Part shown: positions 45,266 through 54,008 of the stretch, one piece after another
Layout of the letters: each line of letters opens with the position of its first letter
Position numbering within the stretch: the first letter of the stretch is position 1
Assembly (NCBI GenBank): GCA_965248855.1
Contig: CBDFKQ010000012.1
Span: forward strand, 248,001 to 312,000
Reading direction: 5' to 3'
DNA: 64,000 nucleotides
Origin: CBDFKQ01 sp965248855
GTDB taxonomy: Bacteria; Bacteroidota; Bacteroidia; Cytophagales; 172606-1
Position numbers and translations under genes: made by a program
The notes under the pieces: model-generated
The model's input: the letters and a program-made list of their open reading frames with translations, nothing else
Database searches by the model: none
Told to the model about the DNA's origin: nothing

Positions 45266-45500
45266 TCAATAACAAACCTTACAAGCCCTAAAACCCCCTT
45301 TCTTAGCATCAGTTTCTGAAATTTTAATTATTTTGTGAGTGCAACTTTCCAAGCCACCGCATTTATGTATTATGATATTTTTTAGCAAATGGGCTGTCGC
45401 AAATAAGGACTGTTGCCAATTTCAATTTCATGTATGATTTATTTTGCGTTGTTGGAGCAATAAGAAAGAAAAGCATTAATAAAACCTTTAATAATTTCAT
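45266..45500 (-). pseudogene. frameshifted small secreted Cys-rich protein
   Basis: The ATG at 45498-45500 opens a signal peptide (KLLKVLLMLFFLIAP) followed by ATVLICDSPFAKKYHNT and a stop. One base off, the frame continues CGGLESCTHKIIKISETDA to GGFRACKVCY and a stop at 45266. The composite matches a small Bacteroidota family with the pattern 'VYICDS..AKKYH...C.GL..C.H', so one base has been gained or lost near 45380. Confidence 0.6.
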
Positions 45501-45529
45501 TCTGATCATTTTATTTTGTAACAAAAATA

Positions 45530-46210
45530 TTAACCCACTTCCACCTCATAGTCAAGTGCTGAAAATATAAATCCTTTTAAACCTGCTTCTTCAATCGAAG
45601 ATTTCAATCTGGATGAAATTATTTCCCCACTTTTATTTATTCCAAACAATGCAATAAAATCTACTTCTTCATTTAAAATTAATCTTTTAGTAATTAAATC
45701 TTTCTCATAATCAGAATCTTTTTCAATTGAACTTCTTAACTTCATATATTCTTCAAAGTTTTTAAAATTTACAAAAGAACCATTTGCCTCGTTATAAAAA
45801 TTTGATTTCTCAAAATTGATATAGTTGGATTTTACACCTCAATATTGAAATATCCAATAATCATATTTCTCAACCTTATAAAGTAATTTTGTAAGGTAAA
45901 AATGATAACCCTTCGCTATTTTAAATCGCTCAAATACTTTTTTGCATTTATTTGAAATATAATATGCACCTCCTGTTGGGTATTCTCCTATAAACCCATG
46001 TATATCCTGCAATCGCCATTCCCATTCCTCTTTTGGTCCGAAGCTTTGAACATGGAAATAGTCAAATATAGGCGCATCATATAGGATCTCTCCTTGACCC
46101 AACCGATCAAAATATTTTTTTCCGTTGGGTACATATTCACCATTCGCGTGGCCTAATACCCTATCTTGTTCTGGAAACCGCCTTTGAAAATTTACTTTAT
46201 AATAAATCAT
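45530..46210 (-). pseudogene. Imm11-like immunity gene with an in-frame stop
   Basis: Frames 45839-46210 and 45530-45745 are in the same phase. Reading through the TGA at 45839-45841 gives one protein of about 226 residues: MIYYKVNFQRRFP, VQSFGPKEEWEWRLQD, YYISNKCKKVFERFKI, WIFQY, stop, GVKSNYINFEKSNF and so on to LDYEVEVG. The layout resembles the Imm11 (DUF1629) immunity family. It follows the SUKH gene on the same strand with 36 bp between. A single base change would explain the stop. Confidence 0.6.
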
Positions 46211-46246
46211 GGCTTAGAAGTTAGTTATATCATTCGCAGCTAAGTA

Positions 46247-46669
46247 CTAAGAGCTGATAGGCATCAACATTTTTTCTCTTATGTATTGTCGAAATGTTTT
46301 TTTAGTATAGTACACTTCATTTGAGTCATGCCAAAATTCAATAACTTCGTCTGTGTTTTTTGATAAATCAAATCCTGCAAAATCTCCTGAAAGATTATCT
46401 CCAAAGAATTTAATTTTATCATCTACTTGAAAGACATCATCAAGCCCCAAATCATTAAAATCAAATAAAAAGCCTTTAACATCAAATTGCATTTCTCTAA
46501 TTACTCCTGCACCAATTTCTAAAAGGTAATCAATGTAATCTTTTGGTACATTTGGATATCTATTTACTATTTGATCGGCTGTCTCATTTGAGATAATTGT
46601 TTTTCTATTGACTGATTTTTCGGAATCTTCAAATTTTATTAAAAATTCTCTTTCTTCGGTGTATGCCAT
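46247..46669 (-). CDS. SUKH-family (SMI1/KNR4) immunity protein
   Basis: 140 residues with the SUKH pattern: VPKDYIDYLLEIGAG, an acidic middle (FNDLGLDDVF) and FFGDNLSGDFAGFDLSKN followed by VIEFWHDS. Proteins of this superfamily neutralise many nuclease toxins of polymorphic systems. It begins 7 bp after a truncated 3' fragment of an HNH toxin tip, the expected place for the cognate antidote. It is intact, unlike most of its neighbours. Confidence 0.85.
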   Translation of the reverse strand: MAYTEEREFLIKFEDSEKSVNRKTIISNETADQIVNRYPNVPKDYIDYLLEIGAGVIREMQFDVKGFLFDFNDLGLDDVFQVDDKIKFFGDNLSGDFAGFDLSKNTDEVIEFWHDSNEVYYTKKTFRQYIREKMLMPISS

Positions 46670-46675
46670 ATTTAG

Positions 46676-46789
46676 TTATTTAAATAATTCCTTTGCGGGT
46701 GAATCTGCTCCATGAATTCCTCCCTGATGTTCATCTGGGAATTTTGCAGGATGCATATTCCACCATTCGTTATCTCCACCAAATTATTT
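46676..46789 (-). pseudogene. 3' fragment of an HNH toxin tip
   Basis: The frame reads FGGDNEWWNMHPAKFPDEHQ, then GGIHGADSPAKELFK and stop. This is the same ending as the longer HNH tip at 47271 (FGGEHEWWNMHPAKFPDEHQ). Only the last 35 or so codons remain, with no start and no catalytic DAHH segment. It is a leftover or recombination footprint of a second toxin-plus-immunity unit. Confidence 0.75.
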
Positions 46790-47278
46790 TTAGTAATCAA
46801 TTAGATTCAAAAAAATGTCCTTCCTTGTCAAATCTTATTAAGAAATTCTCAAGAGAGTCTGCTATTTTCTCATCAAAATAATAAATAGCATTTTTGCCTT
46901 TAATATCTTCTTTATCTATTAATAAGTACTGGCCTTCATTTATTTCGAAGAAAATTAATTTATTTTATAAAAAGGTTCTTGATATATCTCTAAATCAGGA
47001 TCAAATTCATAGTAATCTTCACGAAGATTAATAATTTTAAAACTATTTACATCTAATAATCTATCATGAGCTATTTTTTCTTCGCAGAAAAAAAAACCGT
47101 AACCAACCTCATTATAAAACTTTTTTAATTCTAAAGGTATTTTTATGATTTTATCTATTTCATTAATTATATTAGGATTTAAAGGAAAAAAATTATGTTT
47201 GTAATTAGAAAAGGCAGAATTATTTACCTCTTTTTCAGAAGGGAAAATGTATTGATACAAAAATGTAAATTCAGACAT
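46790..47278 (-). pseudogene. SUKH-like immunity gene, frameshifted
   Basis: It starts at the ATG 47276-47278 (MSEFTFLYQYIFPSEKE) and gives IPLELKKFYNEVGYGFFFCE, typical of SUKH. It then hits a stop at 46955, after EPFYKIN. One base off, the frame continues LIFFEINEGQYLLIDKEDIK and RFDKEGHFLNLIDY to 46790. A one-base loss in the A/T run near 46960 explains it. The ATG overlaps the end of the HNH tip by 8 bp, the coupling expected of a toxin/antidote pair. Confidence 0.7.
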
Positions 47279-48206
47279 ATATAAGATATTTAAAAAGTTC
47301 CCTTGCTGGTGAACCTGCACCATGTATTCCTGCCTGATGCTCATCAGGGAACTTAGCAGGATGCATATTCCACCATTCATGTTCTCCTCCAAAATTTTGT
47401 TCTATTATGTGATGAGCATCATATTTATCACCTATTTTTCTAAGTAATGTTCCGTTTTTACTATAAATCTCTTCTGTAAATACAGGCCAAGTTTGCCCGG
47501 TTTCAGTTTCCCATTTTGCTATTAGCTCGTTTCTTTTTGCAACAGTAAATTGTTTGGTATGGATTGCATATTCAGTTGGAGAAAGTTTTCCGTATTGTTT
47601 AGCTTTTAATGCATCCTTTAATCCGTCTATCTGTTTTTGTCCTATTTATCTACCTGTTACGGTTTGAATATATTTAAAGTATCTTCTTACTAGATTCCAA
47701 TCATATTTACCTACCATTTCTACTACTTCATCCGCCTGCTTCTTAATTTCATCCTCGAGTTCATTATCGAGGTTAGTATCATTTTTCTTAAGGTCTTCTA
47801 CCAATGAGCCGCCCCAAATGATGGCTGCTACTACCACTGCATCTTTTCCACCTTCGTGATAAGCTATAGGGCCGCCGTTGGCATATTTATCAATTTTGCT
47901 TTGTACAATGTTTTTAACACCCTTCTTTACATCTTCCCATTTTAATTTTCTTATTTTGTTAAAAGTATTGGTAATGATCTCGGGGTTAGTAGCCACATCC
48001 AAACCCAGTTTTATGAACTGCATTTTTTCGGTCACTTCGTCTATCGCCCCATCACTTACCCCTGCCACCATGCCCGGCATTTTAATGGGCGAGTTATTGT
48101 ATTTGCCTTCTTTGGGGTTCCAGTATTTCTCCGGTAAGGCAGCATTTTCATAAATGCTTTCCCCCAAATCAACCACTTCGGGGAGAAAGGCAAAAAGGTC
48201 AGATAG
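47271..48206 (-). pseudogene. displaced HNH-nuclease toxin tip with linker, interrupted by a stop
   Basis: Reading in one phase from just after the preceding immunity stop: LPEVVDLGESIYENAALPEK and SPIKMPGMVAGVSDGAIDEV (a pre-tip linker of toxin carriers), then YFKYIQTVTGR and a TAA at 47646-47648. It continues IGQKQIDGLKDALKAKQYGK, TWPVFTEEIY, the HNH core KYDAHHIIE, NEWW-type EHEWWNMHPAKFPDEHQ, and stops at 47271. No canonical start or export signal exists, so it is a detached toxin 3' end. The internal TAA is a single nonsense change. Confidence 0.75.
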
Positions 48207-48212
48207 TCACTT

Positions 48213-48863
48213 TTACAGTGATTTCGTCTCCAGATAATGAATTAAATCGTCCAAAGCTTTCCTGCCAGTTATTTCCTCTCCAACAAAAGGCACATATAAT
48301 TCTTTATACTTATCTTTTAGCTTATCAAAGTCTGGATCGTTACATAATTTCATTAATGTGAGGGATTGCATTAAGTTTTCTAAGTTATTACTCGATCCGC
48401 TTTTACCATTAAGTATTCGCTCCTTTTTGAGCTGATTTGTTGTATTTAGGTTTCTGTATTTGTTAAAGAAAATTAAACCCTTTTGTTTAACAATGCTTAT
48501 TAACTTTTGTAAAGCCTCATTTAATTCTTGTTCATTCTTGATTTCGATATAATTTTCATTAGAATCTGTTATCATGTCGTAAGAAGATGCAATTGTGGTT
48601 GTTAAAGATTTATAATTAGAGTTAACAATATCTTCTCCAAGAAATTTATTTATAATATTTTCTACTTTCTCTAACCGTATTGCAATCGAAAATTCTATTT
48701 GAAAAACAGGATTATAGTCAATTATTCGAGCGTAAATCACATCAAAACCAGCTTCGTGATTTCTAAGTATTCTTTCTTTACTTTTAATAAATTGAAAACC
48801 ATTTTCTTTTAAAGCTTCACTAATCCCTTGTTTTACTAAATTTGATACTTGTTTTTTGTTCAT
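48213..48863 (-). CDS. immunity protein 2 for the REase-like tip
   Basis: 216 residues, clearly paralogous to the immunity gene at 49281-49928; both contain KSKERI(L/M)R, VDYNP or IDYNP followed by F-x-(I/V)EFSI, LMQSL-LMKLCND and GRKALDDLIHYLET. The ATG (48861-48863) overlaps the stop of the orphan tip in an ATGA, so it is translationally coupled. The family is unknown to me. Role inferred from its place directly behind a toxin tip, repeated twice in this locus. Confidence 0.8.
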   Translation of the reverse strand: MNKKQVSNLVKQGISEALKENGFQFIKSKERILRNHEAGFDVIYARIIDYNPVFQIEFSIAIRLEKVENIINKFLGEDIVNSNYKSLTTTIASSYDMITDSNENYIEIKNEQELNEALQKLISIVKQKGLIFFNKYRNLNTTNQLKKERILNGKSGSSNNLENLMQSLTLMKLCNDPDFDKLKDKYKELYVPFVGEEITGRKALDDLIHYLETKSL

Positions 48864-49279
48864 GGCCAAATTGTTTTTACTGTACCACTTGTGATAGTTC
48901 CATCAATGCTGTTAGAACGAATAACTTTAGATACTCTTATTTGCCTGCTTTGATATAAAACCCTTTCTCCATTAATTACAACTTCTTCAGCACTTCGTAT
49001 CTCTATTGGTTTTCCAACTTTAATAGCATCTTGAATAATTTGCTGATTTTTTCTTAAAAGGTTACTAGCACCATATTTTGTTTCATTTAGTATGAATTGC
49101 TTTGTTTTTGAATTATAAATAATATTATCAGCAATGGACATTACACCATCTACTTTTACATAAACTTGCTTTAGTATAGTGTATCCCTGCTCAATAGGAT
49201 AAAGTGTTTTTAAATGGCTTGTAACCAAAGCTTCAAACTGTTTGGCTTTTCTAAACAATACCAACAATTGTGGCCAGGT
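48860..49279 (-). pseudogene. orphan second toxin tip (REase-like), no start codon
   Basis: About 139 codons nearly identical in plan to the last 139 of the carrier: TWPQLLVLFRKAKQFEALVT, then VDGVMSIADNIIYNSK and FILNETKYG, ending TIWP. Homology begins at TWPQ, right after the TAA of immunity 1, and there is no ATG; only TTG codons are available. It keeps the Asp...Glu-x-Lys triad. It is a displaced, potentially exchangeable 3' cassette rather than a free gene. Confidence 0.85.
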
Positions 49280-49280
49280 A

Positions 49281-49928
49281 TTATCTCGTCTCTAAATAAT
49301 GAATTAAGTCATCTAATGCTTTTCGGCCGCTTTCCTCTTGCCCTGCCCAAGGCACAAGTAGTTTTTTATACTTCTCGCTTAACTCTTTAAAATCCGAATC
49401 GTTGCAGAGCTTCATTAATATTAAAGATTGCATGAGGTTAGTAAGAATATGGGCTATGCCTGTATTATCCTTCAAAATATTTTCTTTTTTATTTTGATTG
49501 ACATTTTGCAGATCCCTATACTTTTTAAAAAAGGTAAACCCATTTTTTTTAACTAATGAAGTCAAATCCTTAATAGCATTTTGCAAATCGGTTTCACTTT
49601 TTATCGTTATATAATTTTTGACCGACCCAGATAATAGCTTATATGACGCAGCTATTGTAGGCGTTAATGAATTGAACCGGGGGTTCATAAATCGCTCATC
49701 TAAAAACTTATATACCATTTCTTCTACAACGTCCAAACGTATTGAAATAGAAAATTCTACTTCAAAAATAGGATTATAGTCAACCACCCTAATATATATA
49801 TTATCAAAGCCGCCATCAAACTTACGCATAATGCGCTCCTTAGACTTTAAAAGAATAAAGTCTTCATCTTTCAAATTTTCTGTTAATTTTTCTCTTAATT
49901 CGTTAGTTATGTATCGTTTTGTTATCAT
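49281..49928 (-). CDS. immunity protein 1 for the carrier's toxin tip
   Basis: 215 residues, alpha/beta, no signal peptide. Its ATG (49926-49928) shares an ATGA with the toxin stop, so it is made together with the toxin. It is paralogous to the gene at 48213-48863 (same DDLIHYLET ending). I recognise no named family. The pairing with the tip is repeated in the second unit, which is strong contextual evidence for an antidote role. Confidence 0.8.
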   Translation of the reverse strand: MITKRYITNELREKLTENLKDEDFILLKSKERIMRKFDGGFDNIYIRVVDYNPIFEVEFSISIRLDVVEEMVYKFLDERFMNPRFNSLTPTIAASYKLLSGSVKNYITIKSETDLQNAIKDLTSLVKKNGFTFFKKYRDLQNVNQNKKENILKDNTGIAHILTNLMQSLILMKLCNDSDFKELSEKYKKLLVPWAGQEESGRKALDDLIHYLETR

Positions 49929-52900
49929 GGCCAAATTGTTGTTACTGTTTTTGTGTTAATTGTTCCATCAATACTATTTGAACGCAGAATCTTAAATACT
50001 TTTATTCTATCACTTTGCGTTCTAATAATGTTTCCTGATTCATCAAGAAGTTGAACAGTCCTTATTTCTATTTCCTTCCCTGCCTTTATCGCATCCTGTA
50101 TTATTTTTTGATTTTTCCGAAGCGTATTTGATACACCGTATTTTGTTTCATTCAAAATAAACTGACCTGTTTTAGAATTATAAATAATATTATCTGCAAC
50201 AGACATCACTCCATCTACTTTTACATAAACTTGCTTTAGTATGGTGTATCCCTGCTCAATTGGATAAAGTGTTTTTAAATGGTTTGTAACCAAAGCCTCA
50301 AACTGTTTGGCCTTCCTAAACAAAACCAACAATTGCGGCCAGGTAAGTTTTACAGGCTGAAGTTTCGTAGCATATTCTCCAAGCATTTCACCAAACCTTG
50401 GTGCATCCTCAACGGCTACAATGGCCTTGCCTTTAGGGCCGGCCAAATAACCCATTGCCAGAGTTGCTACTACATAAGCCCCATCCGTTTTATCAGCATT
50501 GATTACTCTTTGCCATGTTTTTTCAATATCAAATTGCAGCGTGGCGATTTTGTAAATGCCGGTTGCTAAATTTTTAGAGGTTTGTATAGGAGATTCAACA
50601 AGGTTGATGGCAAACCCGCCTAGGTCTTTGGCAGCCAGATATATACCCCATGAAACGGGCTGATCATGCCTCATGTATTTATCTTCTACGTAAAATAAAT
50701 AAGAGGATTTTTGGGTTTTTGTAGAATTTTCAAAATATCCCTGCCACATTTTTTCGTATACCCAAAAAAATACTTTTTCATCGGGAAGAATATACGCAAT
50801 TGTTTGATCCTGTTCGTTTTGTATTAATATGGCATCTTCATGGGTATATTCTATTTTCCCATCGGGGCGAATTATTTTTTGCTTAAAGTAATCGGGCATT
50901 TTGGGCATTAATTCTTCCATAGTCAATGTATTACCCAACTTATCAAACACCGAGCAGACATTTTCTTTGTTTTTTGTCCATTGCCCTGCATCTGCTTTCT
51001 CTTCTATTTTATCGGTTTCTGATTTTAGTTTAGGTTTTACAGTATTTTCAAGGTCTTTGTAGAAATCGGGATATTTATCAAGCACCATTTTTGTAAACGG
51101 CCTTTCATTTTTTTTCTCGATTTTTAATTCATTGTCAATGGATACCAGTATTCTTTTTAGTTCTTCATTACTTTTATCTTGAAGGCATATAGGAAGGTTT
51201 AATCTGAAATTATTTTCTTCATCGGCAGGGCCTCGAGTTTTGCTGTTGCGCTCACTTTCAGGGATTTTTAAATAAACTTCTATATCTTTTTCAAAACCCT
51301 GCAATATTTCTTCTACTGCTTTTTCTTTTATCAACCCTAATGATAACCATAAACCTTTGCCTAAATATTGGCTCATTTTGGTAAGAGCCGGCGTTGCTTC
51401 TTTTATTTTATTTTTTACATTATTAATTACTGTTACGTCTGTCGGTTTGCTTTTAAGATTTGCTTTGGCTTCTGTAAGGTCTTTTTGGGTTTGGGTGAAT
51501 TTGTCTTTTTCTGCTTTGGTTAAAACGAGTGTATTGCCAATGGTTTCTTGTGTTACGCTTTCTATGGTTTCTATCCACCTGATGAGTGTTGGGGCTGAAG
51601 CGGTATCAATGCCTTTCAGCTCTTGTACCAATGTTTTTAAATCCCCTTTAAGCTCAAGTTTGTTTTGATGTGATAATGGGTCGTTTGAGTTTTTAACATA
51701 ATTTGCTCCGCTGCTTACTAAACTTATTTTTCCTTCTCCTACTACCTTATTTTGGTCAATGTATATTTTTTCAAAGGTGGCGGCAAAAGCTCCACCTCCC
51801 AGAAAATCAATATACACTTTCCCCCTACCTTTATAATAGCCATTGCCTAGGTTTTCTATTTCCAGCAGCATCATGTCCATACCATCTACATTCACCATGG
51901 TCCCTTTTATGCCATCAAGCAGGGGTTTGGTCATATCAGGCATTATTCTATTTTGAACAGGGTTGCAGTTTACTTCTTTATGTACCGGTGTTTTAAAAGT
52001 TATAATACTGCTGTAATTACCGTAAAAGCCGTTCTTCTTTCCCTGTATGCGCGTATCGTATTCCGTTCCGGCTTCCAGAGTGTTTACCGTTACCTCGCTC
52101 GTGGTACTTTCTGCAATGCCCCATTGCCCATCCGGCGAGGAGGTCTTTTTGTAATTAATTCTGTAGGAATCAAATATATCGGGTTCTATCTTCCAGTGCA
52201 TGCGGCCTACCCTTTCGTTTACTCCTTCGGCATTAAACTCTTTTACCAGTCCAATATCCTGCACGTTTTCTCCGCCATAGGTAAAAGTGCAAACTTCTGA
52301 ATAGCCATTATTGCGAAAATCATCCTTGCCACCTTTATCTTTGGCTTGCACACGCCATACATATTGCATGTTTTCAAGCAATTGCGGTTCTGCAGGGCCG
52401 TAAATGATTTGAGGAAGGTCAGTAGTAGTAGTAAAGATTGGTGGTTGAGACAGGGCAATATCATTTGGGTTTTTGCCTGCTACCCGGTTTTCAAAAAGTT
52501 GGAATATATATTCGGTATTGGCGGCTGAGTTGGGCGATGAAGTATTGCGGGGCAGCCACATGAAAAAAATTTGCTGAGGCTCTTTTTTCAAAATCCTGCT
52601 TCCGCAGGCAGGTTGATTTATTAAAGGAGGCTCGTTTTTGGCTAAATAATAAAAGGAGCAACCAACATTTGATATTTGGATGTTCTGGTTGTGATAATCA
52701 TAAGCGGTTACGCATATTTGAAAACTGCCTTCAGGCAAAGACTTTGTTCTTTCATACAAATTCCTGTCATACCCAACAAAGTCAAGGTAACGACTGTCAA
52801 GATAATCTGCCAAGTCTGCGCCTGTTATGGTAATGGGTATGCCTTGGGAAAGTGTTAATGGTGGAGGATTGTATGACCTGCTTGTGACCATGATGGTTTT

Positions 52901-53164
52901 GCCATCCAAAATAATAGAAAAACGAAGCCTGACTTGGTAACCGGCCTGACTAATATCTCTTTGCAAAAGTATAACCCTGAACTTTTCACTGCCCGGCTGA
53001 GCATAATCTGTTAAGTAGGTGGAGTATGGAGGTATGAGTTGTACGTTGCTTTGAATAGGATAAAGGCCTTGGCAGGTTCCTCTCTGATTAATTATAAAAA
53101 GGGTGAGCAGAAAGAAAATAAACTTTAACAAGGCATTATTTAACCAATATTTCTTTTTAAACAT
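49925..53164 (-). CDS. TANFOR-type secreted polymorphic toxin carrier with REase-like tip
   Basis: 1079 residues. A signal peptide (to about 32) is followed by a TANFOR-like N-terminal region (YPIQSNVQLIPPYSTYLTDY, ITITGADLADYL, EGSFQICVTAYDY), fibronectin-III-like domains (about 190-395) and a long helical/mixed middle. A tip from about residue 941 (TWPQLLVLFRKAKQF) follows. The tip carries Asp991, Glu1006 and Lys1008 (VADNIIYNS, FILNETKYG), spaced like a PD-(D/E)xK nuclease. No T9SS sorting domain is present at the C-terminus, as expected if the tip is delivered. It heads the toxin/immunity run. Toxicity is inferred. Confidence 0.8.
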   Translation of the reverse strand: MFKKKYWLNNALLKFIFFLLTLFIINQRGTCQGLYPIQSNVQLIPPYSTYLTDYAQPGSEKFRVILLQRDISQAGYQVRLRFSIILDGKTIMVTSRSYNPPPLTLSQGIPITITGADLADYLDSRYLDFVGYDRNLYERTKSLPEGSFQICVTAYDYHNQNIQISNVGCSFYYLAKNEPPLINQPACGSRILKKEPQQIFFMWLPRNTSSPNSAANTEYIFQLFENRVAGKNPNDIALSQPPIFTTTTDLPQIIYGPAEPQLLENMQYVWRVQAKDKGGKDDFRNNGYSEVCTFTYGGENVQDIGLVKEFNAEGVNERVGRMHWKIEPDIFDSYRINYKKTSSPDGQWGIAESTTSEVTVNTLEAGTEYDTRIQGKKNGFYGNYSSIITFKTPVHKEVNCNPVQNRIMPDMTKPLLDGIKGTMVNVDGMDMMLLEIENLGNGYYKGRGKVYIDFLGGGAFAATFEKIYIDQNKVVGEGKISLVSSGANYVKNSNDPLSHQNKLELKGDLKTLVQELKGIDTASAPTLIRWIETIESVTQETIGNTLVLTKAEKDKFTQTQKDLTEAKANLKSKPTDVTVINNVKNKIKEATPALTKMSQYLGKGLWLSLGLIKEKAVEEILQGFEKDIEVYLKIPESERNSKTRGPADEENNFRLNLPICLQDKSNEELKRILVSIDNELKIEKKNERPFTKMVLDKYPDFYKDLENTVKPKLKSETDKIEEKADAGQWTKNKENVCSVFDKLGNTLTMEELMPKMPDYFKQKIIRPDGKIEYTHEDAILIQNEQDQTIAYILPDEKVFFWVYEKMWQGYFENSTKTQKSSYLFYVEDKYMRHDQPVSWGIYLAAKDLGGFAINLVESPIQTSKNLATGIYKIATLQFDIEKTWQRVINADKTDGAYVVATLAMGYLAGPKGKAIVAVEDAPRFGEMLGEYATKLQPVKLTWPQLLVLFRKAKQFEALVTNHLKTLYPIEQGYTILKQVYVKVDGVMSVADNIIYNSKTGQFILNETKYGVSNTLRKNQKIIQDAIKAGKEIEIRTVQLLDESGNIIRTQSDRIKVFKILRSNSIDGTINTKTVTTIWP

Positions 53165-53412
53165 GCATGGTTTAATTATTATTATTTTTCAAAAATGAGT
53201 AAATGTTTTTTAGGATGCTAATAAATTAAATAATTGTTTATTTCGTACCTATCTGTGCTTACATTCACTATATAGATGGCATCGGCTAAATCAATTCCAA
53301 ATTATCGTTATATCAATATCGAAATATCAATAATTTAGGTTTTGTGAAGCGAAATGACGAAATTTATGTATCAGATTTTAGATTAAAGACATTAGACAAA
53401 AGACAAAAAAAT
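53165..53412. promoter_or_regulatory. divergent gap upstream of the toxin carrier
   Basis: It separates the carrier (minus) from a plus-strand coiled-coil gene. It contains a TATCAATAT-type palindromic motif at 53311-53335 (ATATCAATATCGAAATATCA). The promoter for the whole toxin/immunity run must lie here. Confidence 0.4.
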
Positions 53413-53946
53413 ATGAAAAACCAACCTACTGCGATCGAAAATACCTTAATGAAATTAACTTTTAAGCAAAAGAATTTCATTTACACCATTGCAAGGCTCG
53501 AATACCGGATATGGAAAGCATTAACCAAGTTGGAAATTGTAAATACATTAATTGAAGAAGAGCAGGATAATATCAATTCTCTAAACGCAGCAATAAAGGC
53601 AGCCGGAAATGGTAAAGTGGCGGATAAATTAATGATTTGGAAAACAAAAGCTGAATACAGGCTTTTTAAACTCAATTTGCGTAAGAATAAAATTGATGTT
53701 ATTAAAATTATAATTAACGAAAGCAAATTAGAACAAACAAAACGAGCCTTGATAGCTCTTGAAAAAGATATTGCCAATATTGAAGTGCAAAAACCTCGTT
53801 TTGCAGAGGTTGTAAAAATCGATAAACCTGCATTGCCTTCTTATCCGGTTGTTTTTAAATCATGGGAAAGGCTTAGTGATGAGGAAAACCCTGTTCATCA
53901 ATCCATAAAAGCATATTTGAAAGAATATTTCGAAATGGCTTCTTAA
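53413..53946 (+). CDS. coiled-coil protein of unknown function
   Basis: 177 residues from the ATG at 53413. A GTG start at 53344 would add 23 residues but lies in a low-complexity stretch. It is mostly long, highly charged helices (about 20-140) that look coiled coil, with a Pro-rich tail (KPALPSYPVVF) and a helical end. It has no signal peptide or membrane segment. It is the last gene before the right-hand island repeat. Possibly structural; no family recognised. Confidence 0.55.
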   Translation: MKNQPTAIENTLMKLTFKQKNFIYTIARLEYRIWKALTKLEIVNTLIEEEQDNINSLNAAIKAAGNGKVADKLMIWKTKAEYRLFKLNLRKNKIDVIKIIINESKLEQTKRALIALEKDIANIEVQKPRFAEVVKIDKPALPSYPVVFKSWERLSDEENPVHQSIKAYLKEYFEMAS

Positions 53947-54008
53947 TATCATGTAAATCCAACATTGAAATTGACACTATTTTATAATTTAGTAATCGAA
54001 CTCAGGTT

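Noticed and set aside
46693..46881. A plus-strand frame across the HNH tip fragment and SUKH gene end
   Set aside because: It is antisense to recognisable toxin and immunity coding sequence.
49925..49934. TTG start giving MAM- at the head of both immunity proteins
   Set aside because: In both copies an ATG two codons later overlaps the toxin stop as ATGA, a better and conserved start.
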